A stretch of 64,000 nucleotides of DNA, taken from NCBI GenBank assembly GCA_017534885.1, contig JAFXVR010000024.1, forward strand, positions 20,211 to 84,210. Reading direction: 5' to 3'. The notes below the pieces were generated by a model, which worked only from the letters and a program-made list of their open reading frames with translations, was not told the DNA's origin and did no database searches. The position numbers and the translations under genes are program-made. This document shows, in pieces, positions 55,540-64,000 of the stretch (position 1 is the stretch's first letter; the number at the start of each line of letters is the position of its first letter). The stretch is from Clostridia bacterium (GTDB lineage: Bacteria; Bacillota; Clostridia; Christensenellales; Aristaeellaceae).

Positions 55540-56195
55540 GCAGCGTCCTCCGGCCCTACAAAACCCTGCGCGCCGCCGCCCTGGACGAGTTCATCGTCAA
55601 CAAGAGCCGCTTCATCGGGCACGCGGCGCCCGTGCAGAGCGAGGAGGAAGCCCTGCGCTTTCTGGACAGCATCCGCAGGGAATTCCGCGACGCCACCCAC
55701 AACTGCTATGCCTACACAATCGGCGCCAACATGGGCGTCATGCGCTATTCGGACGATGGCGAGCCGGGCGGCACCGCGGGCCTGCCCATGATGGAGGTCA
55801 TCAAGCATCAGCAGGTGTGCAATTGCTGTGTGGTGGTCACCCGCTATTTCGGCGGCATTCTCCTGGGCGCGGGCGGCCTGGTGCGCGCCTACACCCAGGG
55901 CTGCGCCATCGCCCTGAAGGCCGCCGGTGTGGTGGTGATGGAGCCCACCGCCAGCTACCTGTGCGAGGTGGACTACCCCCTCTGGGACCGGGTGCAGTAC
56001 GCGATGAAGGCCCTGCCCGTGCAGCTCACGGACGTCAGCTATGCCGGCGCGGTGAGTTTCACCCTCCTCACCCGCAGCCGTGACGCGGAGGAGGCCCTCG
56101 CCGTCCTGACCCGGGTCACCGACGGCCGCGCCGAGATTCTCCCCGAGGACGAGCGCTTTGCCGCCTGGCCGGAGGAAGGGGAAGGAACAAACTGA
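55536..56195 (+). CDS. yigZ: YigZ/IMPACT family protein
   Basis: 219 residues. DEFIVNKSRFIGHAAPVQSE, HNCYAYTIGANMGVMRYSDD, GEPGGTAGLPMMEVI and VVVTRYFGGILLGAGGLVRA are diagnostic of the UPF0029/IMPACT N-terminal domain, with the usual C-terminal EF-G-like domain. It starts with GTG at 55536 within the upstream stop (GTGA). Possible ribosome-associated or RNA-binding role. Confidence 0.95.
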   Translation: MSSVLRPYKTLRAAALDEFIVNKSRFIGHAAPVQSEEEALRFLDSIRREFRDATHNCYAYTIGANMGVMRYSDDGEPGGTAGLPMMEVIKHQQVCNCCVVVTRYFGGILLGAGGLVRAYTQGCAIALKAAGVVVMEPTASYLCEVDYPLWDRVQYAMKALPVQLTDVSYAGAVSFTLLTRSRDAEEALAVLTRVTDGRAEILPEDERFAAWPEEGEGTN

Positions 56196-56208
56196 ACCAG
56201 GGCAGTCA

Positions 56209-56245
56209 AACAGCCGCTCCCGCATCAGTGCCAGGGGCGGCTGTT
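56209..56245. terminator. Hairpin between convergent yigZ and fic genes
   Basis: AACAGCCGC / GCGGCTGTT, 9 bp, with a long loop and no T-run. Confidence 0.4.
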
Positions 56246-56272
56246 ATGATGAAGCGATTTTCGTTGATCCCC

Positions 56273-57199
56273 TTATTCCGCTGACGGTTCCAGGCCGAAC
56301 ATGGCCATGAGGCGGATGAAGGTGTCCTGCCCGTCCAGGCAGGTCTCCGTCAGGAACCCCTTCTCCTCGTTCCACCGGGACAGGCCCCGGTAATAGAAGG
56401 CCTTCTTCGCGTCCTCGATGATGAAGGGCACAATATGGAACCGGAGGCACTCCTTCAGCGCGATGAGCCTTCCCACCCTGCCGTTACCGTCCTGAAACGG
56501 GTGAATCTGCTCAAAGACCGCGTGGAAAGCGATGATGTCCTCCACCCTGACCTCGGGCAGGGCGTTGTACTCCGCCAGCAGGGTGCGCATCCGCGCCGGC
56601 ACATCCTTCGGCCTGGCGGTCTCGCGCCCGCCTACCACATTCGCCCGCTTTTTGTAGTCGCCCACGGCAAACCACGGCAGGGAAGCGTCCTTCGTGTCGC
56701 GCTTGAGGATGCCGTGGAGCTGCTTGATGATCTCCTCAGTCAGCGTCTCCTCCGCCGTGTCGATGACATAGTCAATGGCGCGGAAGTGGTGCACCGTCTC
56801 CAGAATGTCGTCCACCGGAATGCCGTCCCCGGCGTCGATGGTGTTGGTCTCGAAAATCATCCGCGTCTGATCCTCGCTGAGCCTGCTGCCCTCCATGTGG
56901 TTTGAATTGTAGGTCATCCGCACCTGCAGCTCATGGTATAAGCCGCCGGAGATACGGCCTTCCTTTTCCTCCCGCAGCACCCGGAGCAGGGGATTGGCCG
57001 AAACCTCCCGGCATAGGTCAGCAGGGTTGCAGGCCAACAGGGCTGCGATTTTCCCGAGAGTGGCCGGTGAAAGCCGTTCTCCCCGGCCAATCTTGGCGAC
57101 CGTCCGGGACGAAAGCCCCAGCAGCGGCGTCAGGCCTGATTTGGTCAGTCCCCGGTCGGCCAGCCGGTGTTCCAGTCCGTCGTAAATGACCACGCGCAT
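56273..57199 (-). CDS. Fic-domain protein with N-terminal HTH
   Basis: 308 residues. The N-terminal Cro-type HTH (LTKSGLTPLLGLSSRTVAKI, then GRGERLSPATLGKIAALLAC) is followed by the Fic domain with HPFQDGNGRVGR (complete catalytic motif). The stretch TYNSNHMEGSRLS carries an S-x-x-x-E-G inhibitory motif ahead of the Fic core, as in class II Fic enzymes that block their own AMP-transfer. It therefore combines a DNA-binding part with a self-inhibited AMPylase. Target unknown. Repeats at its promoter (57210-57281) are probable self-operators. Confidence 0.92.
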   Translation of the reverse strand: MRVVIYDGLEHRLADRGLTKSGLTPLLGLSSRTVAKIGRGERLSPATLGKIAALLACNPADLCREVSANPLLRVLREEKEGRISGGLYHELQVRMTYNSNHMEGSRLSEDQTRMIFETNTIDAGDGIPVDDILETVHHFRAIDYVIDTAEETLTEEIIKQLHGILKRDTKDASLPWFAVGDYKKRANVVGGRETARPKDVPARMRTLLAEYNALPEVRVEDIIAFHAVFEQIHPFQDGNGRVGRLIALKECLRFHIVPFIIEDAKKAFYYRGLSRWNEEKGFLTETCLDGQDTFIRLMAMFGLEPSAE

Positions 57200-57209
57200 C
57201 CCTCCCTCA

Positions 57210-57281
57210 TCTTTACTTATTCTACCTCATTCCGCCAAAAAAGTAAAGATTCCGCGCCTGAAACCCGCCAAAAAGTAAAGA
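57210..57281 (-). promoter_or_regulatory. Promoter of the Fic gene with three TCTTTACTT sites
   Basis: Minus strand TTTACT (57242-57247), 17-base spacer, TAGAAT (57219-57224). TCTTTACTT occurs on the minus strand at 57241-57249 and 57273-57281, both followed by TTTGGCGG, and inverted at 57210-57218. The sites bracket the promoter and are candidate operators for the Fic HTH. Confidence 0.75.
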
Positions 57282-57333
57282 CAGCGGCCGCGCAGGTTCC
57301 CCCCACGCAGCCGTCGTCTTTCCGCTAAGCCCT

Positions 57334-57876
57334 TCAGGCCTTGCGCGTTGCGATGAACAGGCTGGTCACGGCGTTGTAGATCAGCACGCCGCCGACGATG
57401 CGAACCAGGTTGCGGGCGATCCAGGCCGGATTGGCCAGCACAATGACGCCCGCGATGACCGTGACCGCCGCCATGAGCGCGGAGCCGGTCCAGCCGCTGT
57501 AGCCGGTCTTTTTGAGATCCAGCGCCTTGAACAGGTTGACCAGGCCGTTGAGGAGAATGATGCCGCCCAGCACCACGGGCACGATGTTGACGATCAGGCC
57601 AGGCCAGATCAGCAGCACGAGGCCTGCCAGGGCCATCACGCCGCCGGTCACGCCGTCCGCCGGGGTGACGGACTCGCGGTTGCGGTACCAGTTCAGCAGG
57701 TTGGAGAGCCCGCCCACCAGCAGGCCGATGGCCAGCACCTTCACCACCACGCTGAGCGCCATGCCAGGGCGGAAGAACAGGATCAGACCGCCGATGAGCA
57801 TCAGCACGGACAGGATGACCGGCCTGCTTTCCAGCTTCCGGCTGTCGAAATTGAAGTCAAGATTGAACTTTGCCAT
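57334..57876 (-). CDS. HdeD/DUF308-like membrane protein
   Basis: 180 residues with six hydrophobic helices in three pairs (PVILSVLMLIGGLILFFRPG, ADGVTGGVMALAGLVLLIWP, GSALMAAVTVIAGVIVLANP), the DUF308 repeat pattern. Family members include HdeD, linked to acid stress. GAGGAGG decides ATG 57876 over the longer frame to 57906. Function here unknown. Confidence 0.87.
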   Translation of the reverse strand: MAKFNLDFNFDSRKLESRPVILSVLMLIGGLILFFRPGMALSVVVKVLAIGLLVGGLSNLLNWYRNRESVTPADGVTGGVMALAGLVLLIWPGLIVNIVPVVLGGIILLNGLVNLFKALDLKKTGYSGWTGSALMAAVTVIAGVIVLANPAWIARNLVRIVGGVLIYNAVTSLFIATRKA

Positions 57877-57987
57877 ATCCTTTACCTCCTCGGACGCTTT
57901 TTGCATCCGGGGAGAAATTTTCGACGATTCCCTGCTGATTCCTGCCGGTTTGGGGGATTCTCACGGGATTCTTAGGGGGGCTTAAGA

Positions 57988-58018
57988 AAAGAGCGGAAGG
58001 GATAAGTCTCCGCTCTTT
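57988..58018 (-). terminator. Terminator of the secreted-protein operon
   Basis: AAAGAGCGGA / TCCGCTCTTT, 10-bp perfect stem, followed on the minus strand by TCTTAAG. Confidence 0.8.
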
Positions 58019-58069
58019 CTTGTGGTGACGCTTTGCGTTCCCGATGGCGCGCTGTTGATACGGGCTCCG

Positions 58070-59119
58070 TCACGCCGCCGGGGCCAGCTCCTCAACCACC
58101 GTCATGATTGCCTCATCCCCATAGATGGTGGCAAAATCGTCCCGCATGGAGATGGTCGCATAACCGCATTCCGCGCAGGTCTCGGCGAAGGCTGCGGCGG
58201 TTTTGAGGTCGCCGTAGTCGCGGGCGGTGTCGTCGCAGAGGAGCATCCAGGCCTTGCCGCCGTGCTGGGCGGCGTACTGGGCCATGGCCAGGTCGCCGGA
58301 GCTGTTGCCGAAGACCAGGATGGGAACCTTGCCGATCTCGTCCACGATGGAGAAAACCTTGTTGGTCTTCTGGTTCTTGACGGTCAGATTGCCCTCCAGC
58401 AGCACTTCGTCCTCCGGGGTGAAACTGTAGCTGCGGCCTGCCTTTTCGCCCTGGCCTGTGGCGGTCAGGGTGAAGGTGCTGCCGATGACCCGGTCGGCGG
58501 GAACCCACTCGTCCAGGACACCCTCGGTCAGCACCCGCACGATGGTTCGCTCGGAGCCGCTGCTGATGAAGACCTGGAAGCCGCGCCTGGAGAGGTACTG
58601 CACCAGGGCGGTCATGGGCAGGTAGAAGCCCTGGCCGTAGGTCATGCCCTCAAAGCCCCAGGCGGGCGTGTCCGCAAAAGCTTTGATATAGGCCCGGTAT
58701 TCCTCCACCGTGAAGCCCGCGAAGACCTCGGCGGCCATCTGGGCGGTGGAACGGGGGGAGTCCGGCTCGCTTTCGCCGTTCATGAGCGCCGTTTCCAGCG
58801 CTTCCGCATAGGCGCGGACATCCGCCTCAGGCTCGCAGGTCTCGTCGTGCAGGACGCGGTGGAGGAAGAGGCAGGTATCGAAGTAGGTGGGGAAGCGCTC
58901 GCCGAAGAGAGTGCCGTCAAAGTCGAAGACGGCGATGCGGTCCGCCGCCGGGACGAAGCTTTCAGCGGCTTCGTCCGTGACGGCGTCCACATAGGCCAGG
59001 ATGGCCTGCAGGGCAGGGGAGCCCTCGGCCCAGCCGGGGACGGGCGCCTCCGCGAAGGCGGGGACGCCGACGGCTGCCAGCAGGGCTAGGGCGAGCATCA
59101 GGGCAAAGGGTTTCTTCAT
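58070..59119 (-). CDS. Secreted HAD-superfamily phosphatase
   Basis: 349 residues. Signal peptide 1-23 (MKKPFALMLALALLAAVGVP followed by AFA). Motif I IAVFDFDGTLFGERFPTYFD, motif II VFISSGSERT and motif III/IV ILVFGNSSGDLAMAQYA form the SerB-like HAD fold, so a secreted phosphomonoesterase is inferred. GAAGGA precedes ATG 59119. Last gene of a three-gene operon of secreted proteins. Confidence 0.88.
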   Translation of the reverse strand: MKKPFALMLALALLAAVGVPAFAEAPVPGWAEGSPALQAILAYVDAVTDEAAESFVPAADRIAVFDFDGTLFGERFPTYFDTCLFLHRVLHDETCEPEADVRAYAEALETALMNGESEPDSPRSTAQMAAEVFAGFTVEEYRAYIKAFADTPAWGFEGMTYGQGFYLPMTALVQYLSRRGFQVFISSGSERTIVRVLTEGVLDEWVPADRVIGSTFTLTATGQGEKAGRSYSFTPEDEVLLEGNLTVKNQKTNKVFSIVDEIGKVPILVFGNSSGDLAMAQYAAQHGGKAWMLLCDDTARDYGDLKTAAAFAETCAECGYATISMRDDFATIYGDEAIMTVVEELAPAA

Positions 59120-59132
59120 AACGGCGTCCTTC

Positions 59133-60245
59133 TCACTTCTGGACAGGCGTGAAATCCACATCGGTCAGGAAATCAACGCAGAGCTGAATCTGTTCATCCG
59201 TCAGGGTCTGAACCGCCGCCTTGGGATTGGGCGTCATGTTGAACTCGATGAAATAGCCCTTGTAGATGGCCAGGATGTCCACAAAGTCGGTATCGCTGCC
59301 GGTCTCCCTGGCGACGAGCAGCTTGGTGCCATGCCCGGTTTCGCGGTAGGTGATTTCGACCTCGTTCATGTCGCTGAAGGTGCTCTCCAGCAGCGCGAGA
59401 TCCTCGTAGCTCATGTCGTTCAGCCGGTCCACGTCGCCGTAGGATTCGTCATAGGCGATGGACAGGTACATCTGCGGCTTGGTCATGTCATCGGACAGGA
59501 CGGACGCGACAATCTTGTCGCCGCGCATGTTGACCACCTGCAGGTTGAAGCCCTCCGGCAGCCGGCAGGTCAGGTCGAACTCGCCGTTGACATTCAGGGA
59601 GCCCAGCTTCTGCACGCCCGCATCCGTCGGGGTATCGATGACATATTTCTTGGCCAGCTTGGAGGTGTACCGCTTGGAGATGTAGCCCACCTTGTCCGTC
59701 TCCGGATCGCGGGCCTTGTACCACTTGCTGGTCTCGCCGATGACGATCAGCTCCTTGCCGTCCGGGAGCGTGCGGATGCGGGTGGTGGCCACGGAGGGGC
59801 CGGTGCGGAAGTTGACCCAGCCGGAAGCGCGGGCGGGGCGGGCGGCGATATAGAAGGGCTCCGCCACCGTCTTTTCGCTCTTCAGCTCGGCGTCCAGCTT
59901 TTTCTTCTCGTCCTCAGCCTCGGTCTGCTGATTGGTGGGCGCGCGGTAGGGCTCGGGCTTGCTGGACACAAGGAAGCGGCTCATGATATAGCCGTCGCCC
60001 AGGCTGCCCCAGACCACGCGGGTCCAGCCGTCGTTGCCGGCATAGGACCAGTCGGTGAGCACCTCGTGCCCGTAAGGGGCGGTACCGATGATGTTGTCGC
60101 CCAGGTTGGGTGAACTGCGCACGTTCACCGACTTGCCGTTTTCCGTCTTCACATACATGATGCTTGTCCCGTTCGCCGAGGCCAGCGGGATCAGGGACGC
60201 CACCATGGCGGCGGCCAGCAGCAGAACCAGAATTTTCTTCATCAT
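59133..60245 (-). CDS. Secreted protein with two SH3b domains
   Basis: 370 residues. Signal peptide 1-24 (KKILVLLLAAAMVASLIPLA). SH3b 1 (KSVNVRSSPNLGDNIIGTAP, then GYIMSRFL) and SH3b 2 (GWVNFRTGPSVATTRIRTLP, then KWYKARDPETDKVGYISKRY) flank a Glu/Lys-rich linker. The C-terminal half (from about 200) is unrecognised, with strand-rich YLSIAYDESYGDVDRLNDMS. SH3b domains bind cell-wall peptides, so wall association is inferred. Same operon as its neighbours. Confidence 0.88.
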   Translation of the reverse strand: MMKKILVLLLAAAMVASLIPLASANGTSIMYVKTENGKSVNVRSSPNLGDNIIGTAPYGHEVLTDWSYAGNDGWTRVVWGSLGDGYIMSRFLVSSKPEPYRAPTNQQTEAEDEKKKLDAELKSEKTVAEPFYIAARPARASGWVNFRTGPSVATTRIRTLPDGKELIVIGETSKWYKARDPETDKVGYISKRYTSKLAKKYVIDTPTDAGVQKLGSLNVNGEFDLTCRLPEGFNLQVVNMRGDKIVASVLSDDMTKPQMYLSIAYDESYGDVDRLNDMSYEDLALLESTFSDMNEVEITYRETGHGTKLLVARETGSDTDFVDILAIYKGYFIEFNMTPNPKAAVQTLTDEQIQLCVDFLTDVDFTPVQK

Positions 60246-60281
60246 GGATCATTCCTTCTCGCGCGTCGGTCAGACGCTTTT

Positions 60282-61865
60282 TTACTGTTCAGCGGGGGTT
60301 TCCTGCGCCATGGTCATGAGCATCATCACCATGGGAACCATCTCCCGAATCTCATCCTCGTGCTCGGGCATGAGGTTCACCAGCTGCTCAATCACCTGAT
60401 CCACATCCACCTCGCCGTTTTCCTGGGCGGCGGTGATGGCGTCGGTGATGACCTGCATCAGCTCGTTGAAGACCGCAAAGGGATCTTCCTCGGGCTCCGC
60501 GGTGCCGTCAGCGTGGTAGCGCAGTTCGGCCGCGTTGGAAGAGAGACCCAGGAAGCGGACGCTCTGAACCGTCATGTTCTCATAGGACTCCATGGCCTCA
60601 TATTCCGCGGCGGACTCATTGGAGACCATCTCGTACAGGAACAGGCCGTTGGACATCTCGAAGGTCACGGGGTCGGTTTCCTCGCCGCTGAAGGAAGAGG
60701 AGAAGCTGAAGCCGGCCTCCTCCGCCTCGGCCATGGTCTTGCCCACCAGGACGTCCAGGTCCGCCTGATCGATGGGCTTCGCGGTGAGTTCCTCCGTGTA
60801 GACCACGGGCAGGGAAGGTAGGTAGGCTTCCACCGCTTCAAAGGCGGCGGAAATATCTTCCGGCTCTGCGGTGTTGACGGCTTCGTACAGTTCCCTGGCC
60901 TTGTCGTCCAGGTTGGCCACCACGCGGATGTACTTGCCGAACCACTTCATCGCGATGACCTGATGGTCTTCGTCGCCGCCCCGGACAGCGTCTTCACCGG
61001 CGGCTTCCATGGCCTCGCCGAGGGTGTCGAACTCGGGCACGTCGTCCAGACCCAGACCCGCGCTCTCAAAGTGCATTTCGTCGATGCCTTCCTCTTCCAG
61101 GTCAGCCCAGCGCAGGTGCCCCTCCGGGTCAAAGGCAAAGCCGCCGGTCCGGTTTTCCGCCACGACTTCCTCGCTGACCTGCTCGCCCTCCTCATTGAGG
61201 GTGACCAGGGTTTTCACGCCCTTGCCGTCGTTGGCCAGGAAGCCCCGCTCCTCGTCGTAGGCGCACACGTAGGTCCACACGGCCACCTGGGTATCCTCCA
61301 CCGGCTGATAGACCCTGGCGGTATAGACGCCCGTATCAGCGGTGATCTCGATGATGGTGGTATCGCAGACCCACACGCCGGGGAAGCTGTCCGCGGGGAC
61401 CTTCACGATTTCAGAGCCGATGGTGTGCTCAAACTTCATGCCCTCGCCGGCCTGTCCGGCCAGGTCGTTCCAGACCAGCAGGCCATCTTCGCCGAAGAAG
61501 AATTCAGCCTCTTCCTCCACGTAGTCGATGTCCTCGTCTTCCTTGTCGTACCAGCCGAAGCCCTTGACGCAGCTGATGCTCCGCATGGCCTTGGCTTCCT
61601 CGTCATAGACGCAGGCATAGCCCCACACGAGGTAATCATAAGCTTCCTCGTCCGGGGTGTCCTTGACGATGGCGACGACGTAGCCGAGCAGCTCGCCCTC
61701 AACATAGTGCTCTTCAAAGCTGATGTTGCAGGTGCCGTCCTGGTCCACCCACTCGCCAAGGAAGGTTTCCGCGGTGACGGCTGCGGCCTCATCCGCCAGA
61801 ACCGTTCCGCTAAGGCACAGCGCCAGGGCCAGCGCGATAGCGATGGTTTTCCTGATGATGCTCAT
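60282..61865 (-). CDS. Unknown secreted acidic protein
   Basis: 527 residues. Signal peptide 1-25 (SIIRKTIAIALALALCLSGT). Repeated strand units of the form FLGEWVDQDGTCNISFE and FPGVWVCDTTIIEITADTGV suggest two related beta domains; the C-terminal 200 residues are acidic and helical (TDAITAAQENGEVDVDQVIE). No enzyme motif seen. AAAGGAG decides ATG 61865. First gene of the operon with the SH3b protein and the phosphatase. Confidence 0.8.
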   Translation of the reverse strand: MSIIRKTIAIALALALCLSGTVLADEAAAVTAETFLGEWVDQDGTCNISFEEHYVEGELLGYVVAIVKDTPDEEAYDYLVWGYACVYDEEAKAMRSISCVKGFGWYDKEDEDIDYVEEEAEFFFGEDGLLVWNDLAGQAGEGMKFEHTIGSEIVKVPADSFPGVWVCDTTIIEITADTGVYTARVYQPVEDTQVAVWTYVCAYDEERGFLANDGKGVKTLVTLNEEGEQVSEEVVAENRTGGFAFDPEGHLRWADLEEEGIDEMHFESAGLGLDDVPEFDTLGEAMEAAGEDAVRGGDEDHQVIAMKWFGKYIRVVANLDDKARELYEAVNTAEPEDISAAFEAVEAYLPSLPVVYTEELTAKPIDQADLDVLVGKTMAEAEEAGFSFSSSFSGEETDPVTFEMSNGLFLYEMVSNESAAEYEAMESYENMTVQSVRFLGLSSNAAELRYHADGTAEPEEDPFAVFNELMQVITDAITAAQENGEVDVDQVIEQLVNLMPEHEDEIREMVPMVMMLMTMAQETPAEQ

Positions 61866-61945
61866 GTTCCGCACTCCTTTTCTGAAGAATTCTCCTTGCC
61901 GGCTGTCACGGACGGTTCGTTTCCGCGGCAGCCGGCTTCCCTGTT

Positions 61946-61974
61946 ATGATATAGCGAAAACGGCCTAAAGTCAA
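61946..61974 (-). promoter_or_regulatory. Promoter of the three-gene secreted-protein operon
   Basis: Minus strand TTGACT, 17-base spacer, TATCAT. Between here and 62211 a TATAAT (62135-62140) without a clear -35 probably serves the divergent LRR gene. Confidence 0.7.
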
Positions 61975-62210
61975 TGGAAATCACGCGAATAAAGGGCAGA
62001 CTGTGCTTTAAGCGGCGGTGTAACGGTGTTTTTGGCTGTTGACCGCCGGGTAAAGATGTGGAAGTCTCATTCCCCATATTCAGTGGATTCACTTGAAATC
62101 TTCATCTTTCCCTTCCCTTTTTCCCCGCAATGTGTATAATAGAAGCGGAAGCTTGTGCGTTCAACATCCATTGTGAGTCAACGACATATGAGAACGGGAG
62201 GTGTCACTCC

Positions 62211-64000
62211 ATGAAACGAATCCTCTGCCTGCTGATGATCCTGGCGTTTTCGCTGACGGCCTGCTCAGCCCTGGGCGAGGCGGCGGTCAGCCTGGACACG
62301 CTGATGGATGAGATTGAGGAACAGAGCAAGGCGCTGGGCGTGGGCGCGCTGTCCTTTGAGATCAGTCCCAACGGACAGAGCATCTTCATCGACCGGCCCG
62401 AGGTGACCGGCTGCGAGGAATACACCATCGCCTACAATATCTACGACAGCGATTCCAACCCGGTCAACTACTTCTACTCCTTAGAGGAGCGCGTGGCGGC
62501 CACGCCAGGATACGCGGGGCTGTTCAACGTGTTTGTGGTGGTGACGGACACGGCCACGGGCGAGCAGCTGATCCAGAACATCGGCTGGCAAACCCTGGTG
62601 GGCCCGGACGATCCGCCGCCGGACCAGCCCACCTACGAGCCGCTGCAGGTGGGGGCCGCCACCTTCGAGATCAGCCAGAACCTGCAGCACGTCTTCATCG
62701 ACCGGCCGGCCATCACCGGCGGCAGCGGCCAGGTGACCATCGCCTACAACATCTACGACAGCGATTCCAACCCGGTCAACTACTTCTACTCGGACGAAGC
62801 GCGGGTGGCCGCCACGCCCGGGTACAAGGACCGCTTCAACGTGTTCATCGTGGTGACCGACCTGGTGACGGGCGAAACAAACACGCAGAATATCGGCTGG
62901 AACGACCTGATCGGCCCCAACGATCCCCTGCCCGAAACCGAGGGCCTGATCTACACGCCCATCGACGACGGCGCGGCCCTGCGGGTCACCGGCTATGAGG
63001 GCACGGACACCGAGGTGATCATCCCCTCCACCCACGAAGGCCTGCCGGTGACGGAAATCGGCGAGGGAGCCTTCGCCGGCATGGAGACCCTGCGGAAGAT
63101 GGTCATCGGCGAGGGCGTGACCGTCATCCGGCCGGACGCCTTCAACGGCTGCCTCCTGCTGACGGACTTCACCTTCCCCTCCACGCTGAAGGTCATCGGG
63201 CAGAACGCCTTCCGCTGGTGCGGCCGCGACATGGAGGAAGTCTTCTATCTGAACCTGCCTGACGGGATGGAGGACATCACGGGCCGGGGCGGCGGCGCAA
63301 CCACCTTCTCGGACATCAACGCGGTGCTGGTGACGGGCAAGACCTCCCAGACGGCGGCGCTGCTGACCGACCGGAATTACTGCTACGCCGCCCGGGGCGA
63401 GACGGACTTCCGCTACCGCTACGAGAGCTACACCGAGGGCGAGGAGACCGGCCGGAGGCTGTGGCTGGTGGGCTACACGGGCAATGCGGCGGAAGTCAGC
63501 ATTCCCGAGGGCATTTACGGCATCAAGCGCTTCTCGTCCAACACGGAATCGCCCTTCTGGCGCACCTTCTACGGCAACGCCTTCTACGGCAATGGAACCA
63601 TCCGGAAGGTGGTCATCCCCGAGGGCACGGTCATCCTGAAGGACGGCTCCTTCATCGACTGCTTCCTGCTGACGGACTTCACCTTCCCCTCCACGCTGAA
63701 GGTCATCGAGCAGAACACCTTCCGCTGGTGCGGGCGCGATGTGGACGAAGTCTTCTACCTCGACCTGCCCGATGAGATGGAGGACATCACGGGCCGGGGC
63801 GGCGGCGCGACCACCTTCTCGGACATCAACGGCGTGCTGGTGACGGGCAAGACCTCGAAGACGGCGGCGCTGCTGACCGACCGCAACTACTGCTACGCCG
63901 CCCGGGGCGAGACGGACTTCCGCTACCGCTACGAGAGCTACACCGAGGGCGAGGAGACCGGCCGGAGGCTGTGGCTGGTGGGCTACACGGGCAATGCGGC
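62211..64000 (+). CDS. Secreted BspA-like LRR protein with two beta modules (partial, C-terminus beyond window)
   Basis: 596 residues are visible and the frame is open at the window end. The start MKRILCLLMILAFSLTACSA contains a lipobox-like LTAC, so this copy may be a lipoprotein. Two modules (about 45-133 and 142-237) repeat NIYDSDSNPVNYFYS. LRR_5-type repeats follow (IIPSTHEGLPVTEIGEGAFA, VTVIRPDAFNGCLLLTDFTF), including a 170-residue unit duplicated in tandem. GGGAGGTG lies upstream of ATG 62211. Third LRR paralogue of the window. Confidence 0.9.
   Translation, partial: MKRILCLLMILAFSLTACSALGEAAVSLDTLMDEIEEQSKALGVGALSFEISPNGQSIFIDRPEVTGCEEYTIAYNIYDSDSNPVNYFYSLEERVAATPGYAGLFNVFVVVTDTATGEQLIQNIGWQTLVGPDDPPPDQPTYEPLQVGAATFEISQNLQHVFIDRPAITGGSGQVTIAYNIYDSDSNPVNYFYSDEARVAATPGYKDRFNVFIVVTDLVTGETNTQNIGWNDLIGPNDPLPETEGLIYTPIDDGAALRVTGYEGTDTEVIIPSTHEGLPVTEIGEGAFAGMETLRKMVIGEGVTVIRPDAFNGCLLLTDFTFPSTLKVIGQNAFRWCGRDMEEVFYLNLPDGMEDITGRGGGATTFSDINAVLVTGKTSQTAALLTDRNYCYAARGETDFRYRYESYTEGEETGRRLWLVGYTGNAAEVSIPEGIYGIKRFSSNTESPFWRTFYGNAFYGNGTIRKVVIPEGTVILKDGSFIDCFLLTDFTFPSTLKVIEQNTFRWCGRDVDEVFYLDLPDEMEDITGRGGGATTFSDINGVLVTGKTSKTAALLTDRNYCYAARGETDFRYRYESYTEGEETGRRLWLVGYTGNA
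63156..64000 (+). repeat. 510-bp tandem duplication inside the LRR gene
   Basis: 63156-63490 is repeated at 63666-64000 with few differences, an offset of exactly 510 bp (170 codons). The second unit reaches the window end, so the copy number is unknown. Confidence 0.9.

Overview
The window looks like a chromosomal segment from an uncultured, G+C-rich Firmicutes (Clostridia-like) bacterium from an animal gut or rumen. This rests on sigma-A type promoters, strong AGGAGG ribosome sites, type III glutamine synthetase, AzlCD, a MutS2-like protein, pectin/galacturonate and mannoside enzymes, and several large secreted BspA-like leucine-rich-repeat proteins. All family names come from reading the sequence; no database search was possible.

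Layout. 1-7240: an alpha-mannosidase (running off the left edge) with a second glycosidase, a secreted LRR protein, a metallo-beta-lactamase-fold hydrolase and a degenerate VanY-like protein. 7414-8484: gap (GAPDH). 8485-27304: an 18.8-kb integrated element of lower G+C inserted at the 3' end of gap. 27305-36810: DUF1810, a broken secreted gene, azlCD, a galacturonate/pectin cluster (uxaB, HAD, unknown, GH28) and a second LRR protein. 37044-46034: carB, mutS2-like, methyltransferase, AAA ATPase, and a ParE/Phd toxin-antitoxin pair. 46083-51607: glnN and a three-gene ABC importer. 51989-64000: a secreted caspase-like protease, aminotransferase-yigZ, Fic, an HdeD-like membrane protein, a three-gene operon of secreted proteins and a third LRR protein that runs off the right edge.

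The element is the most unusual part. It has a tyrosine integrase next to attL, a 61-bp near-identical duplication of the gap 3' end as attL/attR, three tandem paralogous small genes each with an identical-geometry operator/promoter cassette, a superfamily-2 helicase-like gene, ArdC, a serine recombinase, a type I restriction-modification operon (regulator, hsdM, DUF4357, hsdS, DUF4268, hsdR) and a WYL regulator. Three element genes with otherwise intact frames contain six in-frame TAG codons in total (one before the helicase Walker A motif, one at 25002-25004, four in a 102-codon gene with a textbook ribosome site). None contains an in-frame TAA or TGA, and no element gene requires TAG as its stop. 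This suggests the element reads TAG as an amino acid; I saw no suppressor tRNA in the window.

Other recurring themes: a roughly 90-residue secreted module present as tandem pairs in four proteins (three LRR proteins and the caspase-like protein); a family of six long perfect or near-perfect palindromes scattered between host genes; and a second palindrome family with two copies.
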